Source of the DNA: UBA1479 sp040218445
GTDB lineage: Bacteria > Pseudomonadota > Alphaproteobacteria > Rhodospirillales > Casp-alpha2
Direction of reading: 5' to 3'
Assembly: GCA_040218445.1 (NCBI GenBank)
Contig: JAVJRK010000015.1
Coordinates: 62,001 to 126,000 of the forward strand
Length of the DNA stretch: 64,000 bases
Below the pieces are notes generated by a model. That model was not told where the DNA came from, made no database searches, and was given only the letters and a program-made list of their open reading frames with translations. Made by a program: the position numbers and the translations under genes. Of this stretch, positions 54,596 to 63,560 are shown in pieces; the first letter of the stretch is position 1; every line of letters begins with the position of its first letter.

Positions 54596-54631
54596 TGGAA
54601 AATACCGAGGCGGCAGGCCGGCGGGGGCCGG

Positions 54632-55075
54632 TCAGCCGCCGGTCCGAAGGCCGGGATCAGCCCGGAGATTGGTCGCGCGAAGGCGCCTGGACAGATGCAG
54701 GAATAGATCCTTGAAAAGCCGGCCCGCGAATGACGGGCTGTCTTCCATCAAGGCCTCGATGGCGTTGCGGGGAATGATCAGGACTTCCGTGTCACCGTCG
54801 GCGATCAGCGTTGCACTGGCCCCCTTGCCATCGACGAACGACATTTCGCCGACCACATCACCCGGGCCCAGCGGGCCGACGAATTCGCTCAGCTTGCCGT
54901 CTTCGAACGCATGGGTCACGCGCAGCATGCCTTTGGCAACGACCATCAGGTTATCGACCGCGTCCCCTTGGTTGATGACGATGTCCCCGCTTTCGAACGC
55001 ATGGCCGACCGCCACCTGTGTCAGGGCGGTTCGCTCATCGTCGCTCAGGTTCCCGAAGGAATGTTCCAGGGCCAT
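54632..55075 (-). CDS. Cyclic-nucleotide-binding-domain protein
   Basis: 147 residues from the ATG at 55075 with AAGGA 7 bp upstream (frame open to 55183). A single Crp-type jelly roll: FESGDIVINQGDAVDNLMVVAKG, LGPGDVVGEMSFVDGKGASATLIA, then a helix and a short C-terminal part with no helix-turn-helix. The cAMP-contact Arg of Crp is not evident. Possibly a stand-alone sensor or anchoring domain. Lies between a MATE gene and the unknown duplicated protein. Confidence 0.8.
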   Translation of the reverse strand: MALEHSFGNLSDDERTALTQVAVGHAFESGDIVINQGDAVDNLMVVAKGMLRVTHAFEDGKLSEFVGPLGPGDVVGEMSFVDGKGASATLIADGDTEVLIIPRNAIEALMEDSPSFAGRLFKDLFLHLSRRLRATNLRADPGLRTGG

Positions 55076-55179
55076 GTCGCCATCCTTGCCGTGGGCGCGC
55101 TTTGCGCCGACGAGGAAAAATAGCAGATGTTTCGCCGGAAGGGTAAGCCCCCGAGAATCAGACCAAACTTGATGGTGAG

Positions 55180-55986
55180 TCAATCATTGCTGAAGGCCGT
55201 ATTGATCCATGCTTTCAGGGAAATTCCGGGCTTTGCGCCGATCGCCGAGGCTGCGCGGTTGGTATGTGAAATCATACCGGTTTCCCAGGCCGATGCGGCA
55301 TCGCCGATTCGCGCCGATGTATGGGCGACGGTCACGGCCGGGATGTCCCGGCCATCCAATGCGGGCAGGCGGGTCATGCCGGCATCGTCGATCCCGCCAC
55401 CGGCGTCATTGAACACGCCAAGGACAGCCGCAGCCTTGAGTGCCCGGGCCGGATCTCCGCCGACCAGCCCGCCGTGGGAACCTGTAATGATGATGGCACC
55501 ATCGTCGCCGGGGCCGATCAATGAGGCCGAGTCGGCAAGGACGATGTCGGGGGCCTTGGCATTGGGCAGTGCACGGCGGCCCTCGTCGACCTTGGGCAAG
55601 GTGCCGGCCGGTGCCGTGGCGCGGTCTATGAGCAAGTCTGCTGCGTCGGCGCAGGCCATGCCGGGACGGATGCCCAGCACCTGGGCTGCATCGTTGGCAA
55701 AGGCAATGATGCCCCGCGCCATCATGTCCGCGGCGTCGCCGATCCGGGCCGTGTCATGGGCGACGGCGGCTGCCGCCATGGCGACGGCATCAAGGGCTTG
55801 AATGCCGGCGATGCCTGCATTCTCAAGCCCGCCGCCGGCATCGTTGAGGACCACCGCCCGCAGGCCGGCCTTGGACGCCAGGTATCCGGGATAAAGACCG
55901 CCGTGCGAGCCGGACACGACGACCCGTCCCTGTGCATGGCTGTCACAATCGGTGATGGAGGGATAGAGAAGCGGGGTACGGGCCAT
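55180..55986 (-). CDS. Internally duplicated protein of unknown function
   Basis: 268 residues in two similar halves. Half 1 has VVVSGSHGGLYPGYLA, VVLNDAGGGLENAGIAG, AHDTARIGDAADM; half 2 has IIITGSHGGLVGGDPA, GVFNDAGGGIDDAGMT, AHTSARIGDAASA. The repeated SGSHGG, NDAGGG and ARIGD motifs look like an active-site set in a pseudo-dimer. No signal or span. I do not recognise the family. Sits between the CNBD gene and a DMT transporter on the same strand. Confidence 0.75.
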   Translation of the reverse strand: MARTPLLYPSITDCDSHAQGRVVVSGSHGGLYPGYLASKAGLRAVVLNDAGGGLENAGIAGIQALDAVAMAAAAVAHDTARIGDAADMMARGIIAFANDAAQVLGIRPGMACADAADLLIDRATAPAGTLPKVDEGRRALPNAKAPDIVLADSASLIGPGDDGAIIITGSHGGLVGGDPARALKAAAVLGVFNDAGGGIDDAGMTRLPALDGRDIPAVTVAHTSARIGDAASAWETGMISHTNRAASAIGAKPGISLKAWINTAFSND

Positions 55987-56001
55987 GGCGCGGAGTGTAG
56001 C

Positions 56002-56919
56002 CTAGCTTTTGCCGTGCAGTCGCGTTTCCCGGTGCCAGATATACAGCCCGGTCACGATCACGATCCCGGCGCCCAGGGTTGTCGCAAGGTCGGGCAGCAC
56101 ACCCCAGATCAACAGGTCGAACAGCACGGCCCAGCAGATCGCCGTGTATTCGAATGGTGTAACCACGGCGGCGGGGGCGAATTTCATGGCGAAGGTCATG
56201 AGTATCTGGCCCAACCCGCCGACCAGTCCGGCGCAGACATAGAAGATCAGGTGTTCGGGCGTCGGCGTGACCCAGACAAAAGGCAGGATGCACAGCGACA
56301 CGGCAACGCCGGTGATCATGTAATAGAACACGATCAGATAGGGCGTTTCCGTTTCCGATAGTTTCTTGATGAAGATCAGGGACACGGCCCAGCACAGGGT
56401 TCCCAGCAATGCGAACAGGGATCCGGCCTGGAAATCGCCCGTGGGGTCGAGCGCGATCATCACGCCGACAAAGCCGATGGCAATGGCGGTCCAGCGCCGG
56501 GCACCGACTTTTTCGCCCAGGAACGGGATTGCCAGCAGCGTCGTGAAGATCGGCACGGACATGGCGATGGACATGCCGTCGCTCAAGGGTATCTGGGAAT
56601 AGGCGTAATAGAAGCTGGCGTTGCCGAGCACGCCGGAAAGAGAGCGCAGGACATGGCCCACAGGGCGGTCCGTCTTGAAGGAAGCGGCGCCGCTTGCCAT
56701 CACCATCATCGGCACGACCATCATGGCGGCGATGGCATTGCGGAAGAACACGGCCTGAAACGGTGAGTATTCCGGGCCGACCAGCTTCACGAACATCTGC
56801 ATGGCGGCCAGCGCGCCGACCGACCCGGCCATGCACAGAATGCCCAGCGCCAGGGACCGGCGGGACAGGGCGGCGTCGGTTGGTGCGGAGGATGTGGGCG
56901 GGGGGTTAGAGGTGCTCAA
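56002..56919 (-). CDS. DMT-superfamily (EamA) transporter
   Basis: 305 residues, ten hydrophobic spans forming two EamA repeats (about 28-155 and 170-295): FRNAIAAMMVVPMM, VFTTLLAIPFLGEKVGARRW in the first, FEYTAICWAVLFDLLIWG in the second. Exports or imports small metabolites such as amino acids. Starts with a Pro/Ser-rich cytosolic tail. 15 bp from the unknown duplicated gene, so maybe one transcript. Confidence 0.88.
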   Translation of the reverse strand: MSTSNPPPTSSAPTDAALSRRSLALGILCMAGSVGALAAMQMFVKLVGPEYSPFQAVFFRNAIAAMMVVPMMVMASGAASFKTDRPVGHVLRSLSGVLGNASFYYAYSQIPLSDGMSIAMSVPIFTTLLAIPFLGEKVGARRWTAIAIGFVGVMIALDPTGDFQAGSLFALLGTLCWAVSLIFIKKLSETETPYLIVFYYMITGVAVSLCILPFVWVTPTPEHLIFYVCAGLVGGLGQILMTFAMKFAPAAVVTPFEYTAICWAVLFDLLIWGVLPDLATTLGAGIVIVTGLYIWHRETRLHGKS

Positions 56920-56960
56920 CGTTGGTCATGCTCAGCCTATGCCCCGGTTGCGCCTTGGCG

Positions 56961-56998
56961 CGAAAACCTCCGCACGGGTCCCACACCCGCGCGGAGGT
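56961..56998 (-). terminator. Terminator of etfBA
   Basis: ACCTCCGC (56966-56973) / GCGGAGGT (56991-56998) with an inner CGGGT / ACCCG stem and a single mismatch; on the minus strand it ends in TTTTCG. It lies 13 bp after the etfA stop. Confidence 0.82.
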
Positions 56999-57010
56999 CG
57001 CTGTTCTGTA

Positions 57011-57943
57011 TCAGTCGGCCAAAGCCGCCTTCAGTTCCGGGACGGCGGTGAACAGGTCCGCCACCAGGCCGTAATCGGCGACCTGGAAGATCGGTGCCTC
57101 TTCGTCCTTGTTGATGGCGACGATGACCTTGGAATCTTTCATCCCCGCCAAGTGCTGAATGGCGCCCGAGATACCGACCGCGATGTACAGTTCCGGTGCC
57201 ACGACCTTGCCGGTCTGGCCGACCTGGTAGTCGTTGGGAACGAAGCCCGCATCGACGGCGGCGCGCGATGCCCCCACGGCGGCACCCAGCATGTCCGCGA
57301 TTTCTTCCAGCATGGGGAAGTTGTCGCCCGACTGCATGCCGCGGCCGCCTGAAATGATCACGCGGGCACTGGTCAGTTCGGGGCGTTCCGATTTGGTCAG
57401 TTCCTGACCGGCGAAGGTTGCAAGGTCGCTGGCGCCTTCACCCGCGACGTCTTCGATGGCGGCGGAACCGCCCTCGGCGGCGGCTGCATCGAAAGCCGTG
57501 GCGCGCACGGTGATGACCTTCTTGGCATCCGACGTCTTGACCGTGGCCAGCGCGTTGCCGGCATAGATCGGGCGGATGAAGGTATCCGGTCCTTCGACGG
57601 CGGAAACATCGGAAATCTGCTGCACGTCCAAAAGGGCCGCGACGCGCGGCATCACGTTCTTTCCGCTGGTCGTGGCGGCGGCGACCACGTGGTCGAAACC
57701 GTCGGCCAGTTTGGCGATCAGGGGGGCCACGTTTTCCGCGATTTCGTTGGTATAGGCCGCGTCGTCGGCGACCAGAACCTTGGCCACGCCGTCGATTTTG
57801 GCGGCGGCTTCGGCGACCGCACGGCAGTCAGTACCCGCGACCAGGACCGTTACGTCGCCCAATTCCTTGGCGGCGGCAACGGCATTGAGCGTCGCCGGTT
57901 TCAGGGTTGCGTTGTCGTGTTCCGCATAAACCAGGACAGCCAT
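57011..57943 (-). CDS. etfA: Electron transfer flavoprotein alpha subunit
   Basis: 310 residues. FAD-binding subunit of the ETF heterodimer that takes electrons from acyl-CoA and other dehydrogenases. C-terminal FAD domain: SGGRGMQSGDNFPMLEEIAD, VGASRAAVDAGFVPNDYQVG, GQTGKVVAPELYIAVGISG, INKDEEAPIFQVADYGLVAD. Two bp after the etfB stop; translationally linked. A terminator follows. Confidence 0.96.
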   Translation of the reverse strand: MAVLVYAEHDNATLKPATLNAVAAAKELGDVTVLVAGTDCRAVAEAAAKIDGVAKVLVADDAAYTNEIAENVAPLIAKLADGFDHVVAAATTSGKNVMPRVAALLDVQQISDVSAVEGPDTFIRPIYAGNALATVKTSDAKKVITVRATAFDAAAAEGGSAAIEDVAGEGASDLATFAGQELTKSERPELTSARVIISGGRGMQSGDNFPMLEEIADMLGAAVGASRAAVDAGFVPNDYQVGQTGKVVAPELYIAVGISGAIQHLAGMKDSKVIVAINKDEEAPIFQVADYGLVADLFTAVPELKAALAD

Positions 57944-57945
57944 GA

Positions 57946-58695
57946 TCAGATCACCTTCGCTTCGTTTTTCAATTTCGCCACCAGTTCGGCGGCACTTTCG
58001 ACCTTCACGCCGGCTTGGCGGGCGGGCGGTTCCGCGACCTTCAGAATTTCGACGCGCGGAGCCACGTCAACGCCGAGTTCGTCAGCGGTCAGCTTGGCGA
58101 TCTCTTTCTTCTTGGCCTTCATGATATTGGGCAGGCTGGCATAGCGTGGTTCGTTCAACCGCAGGTCCGTGGTCACCACGGCCGGCAGTTTCAGGTCCAG
58201 GGTTTCAAGCCCGCCGTCGATTTCGCGGGTCACCTTGGCGGCGCCGTCGGAAAGCTCGATCTTGGACGCGAAAGTTCCCTGGGACCAGCCCAGCAGGGCC
58301 GACAGCATTTGGCCGACCTGGTTGTTGTCGTCGTCGATCGCCTGCTTGCCCAGGATCACCATATCCGGGTTTTCGCGGGCGACGATTTCCTTGAACAGCT
58401 TGGCGATGGCCAGCGGCTCAACCCGTCCGTCGGCGACCACGTGGATGCCCCGGTCGGCACCCATGGCAAGGGCCGTGCGGATGGTTTCCTGTGCCTGATC
58501 GGGGCCGATGGAAACCGCGATCAACTCATCCGCCGTGCCTGCTTCGCGCAGGCGAACACCTTCTTCGACGGCGATTTCGTCGAACGGGTTCATGGACATT
58601 TTCACGTTCTGGGTTTCGACACCCGTTTGGTCCGATTTGACCCGGACCTTCACATAGGCGTCGATCACGCGCTTGACGCCGACCAGGATTTTCAT
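57946..58695 (-). CDS. etfB: Electron transfer flavoprotein beta subunit
   Basis: 249 residues. AMP-binding subunit partnering etfA. Signature VKVRVKSDQTGV, MSMNPFDEIAVEEGVRLRE, GKQAIDDDNNQVGQMLSALLGW and the Lys-rich SLPNIMKAKKKEI region involved in partner docking. First gene of the etfBA pair; no ETF-quinone oxidoreductase gene is in the window. Confidence 0.96.
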   Translation of the reverse strand: MKILVGVKRVIDAYVKVRVKSDQTGVETQNVKMSMNPFDEIAVEEGVRLREAGTADELIAVSIGPDQAQETIRTALAMGADRGIHVVADGRVEPLAIAKLFKEIVARENPDMVILGKQAIDDDNNQVGQMLSALLGWSQGTFASKIELSDGAAKVTREIDGGLETLDLKLPAVVTTDLRLNEPRYASLPNIMKAKKKEIAKLTADELGVDVAPRVEILKVAEPPARQAGVKVESAAELVAKLKNEAKVI

Positions 58696-59022
58696 GGCTT
58701 TACCTTCTTATTTCAGCCGCCCGTGAGGATGCAGAGGATCCCCCGGCCTTGATTGCTGCACTGCGAGATTAGAGCTGCAGGATTTAAAGGAGACGCGCAT
58801 TTCCGTCAAGAAACGCCGTTTCATTTCGCACAGCGAACGGTTCGGCAGAAGAAACGGCGGAAATCCCGGATGGGTCGAATTTTAGACAAATTCAAATAAA
58901 AACTACTTTAAATAAAAAATATTGCAACTTTATACATCTAATACGATCTTATTAGCAGAATCTTTTACGGAGGTAAAAGAGGGGACCAGACGGCGGCTTT
59001 AAGGAATTGAAAGACAGTCAAC
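58696..59022 (+). other. AT-rich intergenic region with a GGAG-loop hairpin
   Basis: 327 bp between divergent etfB and a histidine kinase gene; strikingly AT-rich from about 58870 to 58960 against a GC-rich background. TCTTTTAC-GGAG-GTAAAAGA (58961-58980) is a perfect 8-bp hairpin with GGAG in its loop, 43 bp before the kinase start. It resembles the ANGGA-in-loop sites bound by CsrA/RsmA. No ORF begins at a suitable distance from it. Confidence 0.55.
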
Positions 59023-60000
59023 ATGGCTCAGAACTATTCCGATATGCCCTATGGCGCGAGCCGACCCATGGTGCCGCGCTATGGCCCGCACCCCAAGCCC
59101 ACGTTGAAGGGTTTGCTGTTGTTACCCCTGATGCCGGTGACATGGTTGTTCCGCGCGTTGAAGCGGCGTCGGAACCGGACCGATGGAAAGCACGAACGGG
59201 AAATCCTGAAGCTTCGGCGCGAAGTCGCGGGGTTGCGCCGAGTTAATCTTGAACTGCTGAAAGGCAAGGAAAGTGCGGAGATCAATGATCAGCGCAAGAC
59301 CGAATTCCTGGCCCGCGTAACGCATGAACTGCGCACGCCGCTTAACGCCGTTGTCGGATTTGCCGATCTGGTGCGCCAGGAACCTTATGGTGAATTGGGC
59401 AGCCCCAAATACCGCGAATACCTGACCGATATCCGGGCGACCTCAAGCCATATGCTGGATATCGTCAACGACCTTCTGGATGTCGCCAAGATCGAGGCTG
59501 GGCGTATTTCCATGCGCGAGACCTGGACGGCCGTGCCCGTCATCCTGGACGATTGTGCCCGGTTGATCGGCGCCGAAGCCGAATCCGCGGGCATCGAACT
59601 GGCGATCGAGGCGCCGTCCGATTTGCCGGGGCTGTATTGTGACCCGGGGCGGGTCCGCCAAATCGTCGTCAACCTGCTGTCCAACGCGGTCAAATTCACG
59701 CCCAAGCGGGGCAAGATCACATTGGCGGCGCGGACCGACCGGGTCGGCGGCATCGTCATCCGCGTCACGGATACGGGGATCGGCATTCCTCAGGATGCGC
59801 TCGACGATGTGTTCGAGCCCTATACCCAAATCCGCGCCAATCACCTTGTGACGGGCCAGCAGGGGACGGGACTGGGGTTGTCCCTTGTGCGCATTCTCGC
59901 CGACCTGCATCAAGCCTCGCTTGGCATTGAAAGCGTGGAAACCCGGGGCACGACCATGACCGTCCGGTTCCCGCCGACGCGGGTGCGCAAGATTTCCTGA
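59023..60000 (+). CDS. Sensor histidine kinase
   Basis: 325 residues. A hydrophobic stretch (30-46, KGLLLLPLMPVTWLFRALK) may be a membrane anchor; coiled coil about 58-92; HisKA with VTHELRTPLNAVVGFADL; HATPase_c with NLLSNAVKFTPKRG, DTGIGI, GTGLGLSLVRIL. No sensor domain recognisable and no adjacent response regulator. The leader carries the GGAG-loop hairpin. Confidence 0.9.
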   Translation: MAQNYSDMPYGASRPMVPRYGPHPKPTLKGLLLLPLMPVTWLFRALKRRRNRTDGKHEREILKLRREVAGLRRVNLELLKGKESAEINDQRKTEFLARVTHELRTPLNAVVGFADLVRQEPYGELGSPKYREYLTDIRATSSHMLDIVNDLLDVAKIEAGRISMRETWTAVPVILDDCARLIGAEAESAGIELAIEAPSDLPGLYCDPGRVRQIVVNLLSNAVKFTPKRGKITLAARTDRVGGIVIRVTDTGIGIPQDALDDVFEPYTQIRANHLVTGQQGTGLGLSLVRILADLHQASLGIESVETRGTTMTVRFPPTRVRKIS

Positions 60001-60092
60001 TATTTGCCGATGGACCGGTGGGCCGGATTGCGGGGGAATGGGTGAAGGTATAAGCTGCGGTCCGCATCTGTTCCCGCTGCTTGAAGGCGCCC

Positions 60093-60767
60093 ATGTTGCT
60101 CCTGTCCCGCCTGATCCCGTTGTGTGTTTTGTCGCTGGTTTTGGCCGGGCCGCTGACGGCGGCGGAAACACCCCGCGTGCTGACCTGGGAAAATTTGATT
60201 CCGGCCGGCCCACCCATTGAAAGCCCCTACCAGAACTTAAGTCTGGACCATCAGGTCGAGCTGGAAATGCTGGCGACCATCCGGGCCCGGGTCGCGGCGG
60301 GTCTGATCAACGAGGTTCATCCGCTTTACGAGGATGGCCGCGAAATCGAACATAAACTGCGCCAGGACGGCATCGACGTGGACCGCATGGTCGCCGAGGT
60401 GCAGGCCATGCAGGTCAAGATTGCCGAGCGCAATGCCGAATTGGCCCATGACCTGGACGGCGAGATGGTGCGCTTGCCGGGGTATGTCCTGCCCCTGGAA
60501 TTCGATGGGGCCGCGGTCGAGGAATTTTTACTGGTGCCCTATGTGGGGGCCTGTATCCATGTGCCGCCGCCGCCCATCAATCAAACGGTGGTGGTCCGCC
60601 TGAACCAGTCGTTCCATGCCAAGGAACTGTACGAGCCCGTCTGGGTCACCGGACGCATGGCCGTGAAACGGGCCAAGCGGTCGCTCAATTTGGTGGATGG
60701 AAGTGCGGACATCAATGCCGGCTATACGCTGCAGGGCACCTTGGTCGAGCCGTATAAGGAAAAATAG
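60093..60767 (+). CDS. DUF3299-domain secreted protein
   Basis: 224 residues from the ATG at 60093. Signal peptide ending LTAAE. C-terminal DUF3299: RLPGYVLPLEFDGAAVEEFL then LVPYVGACIHVPPPPINQ, NQSFHAKELYEPVWVTGRM; the Cys and following His may bind metal. A helical middle section separates it from the signal peptide. DUF3299 proteins commonly neighbour DUF2796/ABC metal genes, as here. Not itself behind the Zur box, which lies after it. Confidence 0.82.
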   Translation: MLLLSRLIPLCVLSLVLAGPLTAAETPRVLTWENLIPAGPPIESPYQNLSLDHQVELEMLATIRARVAAGLINEVHPLYEDGREIEHKLRQDGIDVDRMVAEVQAMQVKIAERNAELAHDLDGEMVRLPGYVLPLEFDGAAVEEFLLVPYVGACIHVPPPPINQTVVVRLNQSFHAKELYEPVWVTGRMAVKRAKRSLNLVDGSADINAGYTLQGTLVEPYKEK

Positions 60768-60852
60768 GCGGCGTGCCGACTCAGCCCGGCTCAAGTTCAA
60801 AACATTTAAGAACCTACAGAAACGGAACAGAGAGCGATTGCCGGGGAAAAAT

Positions 60853-60867
60853 TGTTATAATATAACA
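60853..60867 (+). promoter_or_regulatory. Zur box (candidate)
   Basis: TGTTATAATATAACA, a perfect 15-bp palindrome around 60860, matching the TGTTATA-N-TATAACA core of the Zur site in proteobacteria. It lies 38 bp before the zrgA-like start. Expected to repress the following genes when zinc is sufficient. Confidence 0.75.
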
Positions 60868-60904
60868 TAACGAAATATTTCTCACTTCACCCAGGAGCAT
60901 CTCA

Positions 60905-61534
60905 ATGGCATCGTCGTCCGTGTTTCCCCTGCCGATTTCATCTGCCTTTAAACCCGCCGCCGTAATTGCCATCCTGGCAGGCCTGTTGCTGGCCGGCCCG
61001 GTCATGGCGGCCGATCGCGAACAAAGCCCCCATGAACATGGCGTTGGTCAGTTGAACCTTGCCGTCGAGAGTTCCCAGGTCAAAATCGAGATTACCGCGC
61101 CGGGAGCAGACATCGTCGGATTCGAACATCATCCAGAGTCCGCCGCCGACCGTCAGGCCGTTGCCGCCGCCGTCGCCAAGCTGAAGGACGCCGATGCCCT
61201 GTTTCGCTTCCCGGCCAAGGCGGATTGCCGCCTGGAGGAAGCAGAGGTCCATTCCTCTTTGGTGGCGGATGACGGGCACCATGAAAAAGGCCACGGACAT
61301 GAGAAGGATCGTGACCATAACCACGGCCACGGCCACGGCCACGGCAGCGAAGGCCATGCGGAATTTCGTGCCCATTATCATTTTCACTGTGCTGATCCGG
61401 CGGCGCTGAGCCATGTCGATCTGGGCTATTTTCAGGTCTTTCCTGCGGCCCGGGAACTTGAGGCGGCGACCATCACGGCACGCAGGCAGAGTGCCCAGGA
61501 GTTGACAGCAGACCGCCCGCGCCTGAACTTCTAG
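60905..61534 (+). CDS. Zinc-binding secreted protein, ZrgA/DUF2796
   Basis: 209 residues. Signal peptide to about residue 36 (VMAADRE). DUF2796 features: EQSPHEHGVGQLNLAVE at the mature N-terminus, GFEHHPESAADR, FHCADPAALSHVDLGYFQVF; a His-rich loop with HHEKGHGHEKDRDH and NHGHGHGHGSEGH must bind zinc. ZrgA-type proteins act in zinc uptake. AGGAG precedes the ATG. Zur box upstream and ABC genes downstream complete the unit. Confidence 0.85.
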   Translation: MASSSVFPLPISSAFKPAAVIAILAGLLLAGPVMAADREQSPHEHGVGQLNLAVESSQVKIEITAPGADIVGFEHHPESAADRQAVAAAVAKLKDADALFRFPAKADCRLEEAEVHSSLVADDGHHEKGHGHEKDRDHNHGHGHGHGSEGHAEFRAHYHFHCADPAALSHVDLGYFQVFPAARELEAATITARRQSAQELTADRPRLNF

Positions 61535-61565
61535 GCAACCATCCGCGTCCGGGAACGGGAAAAGC

Positions 61566-62282
61566 ATGACCGACACCGCGATCCGTCTTTCCGATGTCCG
61601 TTTCCGTTGGCGGGCCGAGGCGCCCTTGATCCTGGATATCCCGGAATTCACCGCCCGGCCCGGCGAACGCCTGTTCGTGGCCGGGCCCAGCGGCAGCGGC
61701 AAGACGACCCTGCTGAATATTTTGGCCGGAATCTGTCTGCCCCAGGAAGGTGTGGTCGAGATCACGGGTCAGGATCTGGCCCGCGCGTCCGGCCCGCGCC
61801 GCGATGCCATCCGCGCCGACCGCATCGGGTTCATCTTTCAGATGTTCAATCTGCTGCCGTTCCTGTCGTTGACGGAAAACGTGCTGCTGCCCTGTCGCTT
61901 CTCATCCGCCCGCCGTGCCCGTGCGGATGCCGCGCCTGGCGGGGCCGAAGGCGAGGCACGGCGTCTACTGGGTCATATGGGCTTGGCAGATGCGGCGGCG
62001 TCGGGGCGTCGGGTCGCCGAACTCAGCACCGGTCAGCAACAGCGCGTTGCGGCCGCCCGGGCCCTGATCGGCATGCCGTCGGTCATCATCGCGGACGAGC
62101 CGACCTCGGCCCTCGACGCCGACGCGCAGGCGGCTTTTCTGGATCTTTTGTTCGAGGAAGCAGGGCGGACCAACGCGACCGTTCTATTCGTCAGCCACGA
62201 CCACCGTCTGGAAACCGGGTTTGACCGGGTCATCTCCCTGGCCGAGATCAACCGCGCCCATGCCGGGGAACAGGCGGCATGA
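61566..62282 (+). CDS. ABC transporter ATPase, LolD/MacB type
   Basis: 238 residues. Walker A GPSGSGKTT, Q-loop FIFQMFNLLPFLSLTENVLLP (a MacB/LolD hallmark), signature ELSTGQQQRVAAAR, Walker B VIIADEPTSALD. Drives the FtsX-like permease encoded by the next gene, which overlaps by 4 bp (ATGA). Being in the zinc-regulated run it may move lipoproteins or protect the envelope rather than import zinc directly. Confidence 0.9.
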   Translation: MTDTAIRLSDVRFRWRAEAPLILDIPEFTARPGERLFVAGPSGSGKTTLLNILAGICLPQEGVVEITGQDLARASGPRRDAIRADRIGFIFQMFNLLPFLSLTENVLLPCRFSSARRARADAAPGGAEGEARRLLGHMGLADAAASGRRVAELSTGQQQRVAAARALIGMPSVIIADEPTSALDADAQAAFLDLLFEEAGRTNATVLFVSHDHRLETGFDRVISLAEINRAHAGEQAA

Positions 62283-63547
62283 GCGTCGCGGCGGTCCCAA
62301 GTCTGGCAATCAAAAGCCTGCTCAACCGGCGGGTTACGGCGGGCCTGACTTTAATGGCCCTGGCGGTCAGCGTGATGATGGTGCTGGGGGGCGAAAAACT
62401 GCGGACCGAGGCCAAGGCCAGTTTCGCGGCGACCATTTCCGGCACCGACCTTGTCGTTGGCGCGCGCAGCGGTGCCATTCAATTGTTGCTCTATTCCGTG
62501 TTTCGCATCGGCAATGCGACCAACAACATTTCCTGGCAGAGCTATCAGGACATTGCCGGCCGCCCCGACGTGGCCTGGACCGTACCGCTGTCGCTGGGTG
62601 ATTCACATCGGGGGTTCAGGGTCCTGGGCACCAACGGCGATTATTTCCGTCATTACCGCTATGGCCGTAAACAACCGCTCGCCTTCGCTGACGGCGGTCC
62701 GTTTACCGATCTGTTCGACGCCGTCCTGGGGGCCGAGGCGGCGCGTGCCCTGGGCTATAAGCTGGGCGACCCATTGGTCGTCGCGCACGGCCTGGGCACC
62801 CAGGGGTTTTCCAACCATAAGGACAAACCGTTCCGCGTGGCCGGAATTCTGGCTCGGACGGGCACGCCCGTTGACCGCACGGTCCACGTCAGCCTGGAAG
62901 CGATCGAAGCCATTCATGCCGATTGGCGCAATGGTGCCCCCGTGCCGGGCATGCGGGTGACCGCTGATCAGGTGCGGCGTATGAACCTGACGCCGCGTGC
63001 CATCACGGCCTTCCTGATCGGCACGAAATCGCGCTTCGCCGCTTTCACCCTGCAACGCGCCATAAATGAATACAGGGCGGAACCGCTGTTGGCCGTGTTG
63101 CCGGGGGTGGCATTGCAGGAATTATGGGATTTGATGGGCACGGCCGAGGCGGCGCTTGCCGCCATTTCCGTGGCGGTGGTCGCGGCCGGGCTGTTGGGCA
63201 TGATGATCATGCTGCTGGCCGGGCTGAACGAGCGGCGGCGGGAAATGGCCATTCTGCGTTCGGTCGGTGCCCGGCCATTGCACTTGTTCGCGCTGCTGGT
63301 GTCCGAGGCGACGGTGCTGACCGCCGCCGGGGCGGCCCTGGGGCTTGGGTTGTTCTATGGTGCCCTGGTTGTGATCCGGCCCGTGCTGGATAGCCGGTAT
63401 GGATTGTTCTTGGAAATCTCCGCCCCGACGGGCCACGATCTGGCGATCCTGGGGGCGGTCGTTGCGGCCGGGGTGCTGGCGGGGGCCGTGCCTGCGTTCG
63501 GTGCCTACCGGCAGTCGCTGGCCGACGGGATGACGGTCCGGCTGTGA
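62279..63547 (+). CDS. ABC transporter permease, FtsX/MacB type
   Basis: 422 residues. One N-terminal span (about 20-36), a large periplasmic domain with SGTDLVVGARSGAIQLLLYS and GDPLVVAHGLGTQGF, then three C-terminal spans with ERRREMAILRSVGARPLHLF, the FtsX coupling motif. Topology of mechanotransmission ABC proteins (MacB, LolCDE). Coupled to the ATPase gene by overlap. Confidence 0.88.
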   Translation: MSVAAVPSLAIKSLLNRRVTAGLTLMALAVSVMMVLGGEKLRTEAKASFAATISGTDLVVGARSGAIQLLLYSVFRIGNATNNISWQSYQDIAGRPDVAWTVPLSLGDSHRGFRVLGTNGDYFRHYRYGRKQPLAFADGGPFTDLFDAVLGAEAARALGYKLGDPLVVAHGLGTQGFSNHKDKPFRVAGILARTGTPVDRTVHVSLEAIEAIHADWRNGAPVPGMRVTADQVRRMNLTPRAITAFLIGTKSRFAAFTLQRAINEYRAEPLLAVLPGVALQELWDLMGTAEAALAAISVAVVAAGLLGMMIMLLAGLNERRREMAILRSVGARPLHLFALLVSEATVLTAAGAALGLGLFYGALVVIRPVLDSRYGLFLEISAPTGHDLAILGAVVAAGVLAGAVPAFGAYRQSLADGMTVRL

Positions 63548-63560
63548 CGAGGGCAAGAAC

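Noticed and set aside
61324..61362. Short tandem CACGGC-type repeat
   Set aside because: It encodes the HGHGHGHG zinc-binding loop of the ZrgA-like protein, so it is not a CRISPR or separate repeat element.
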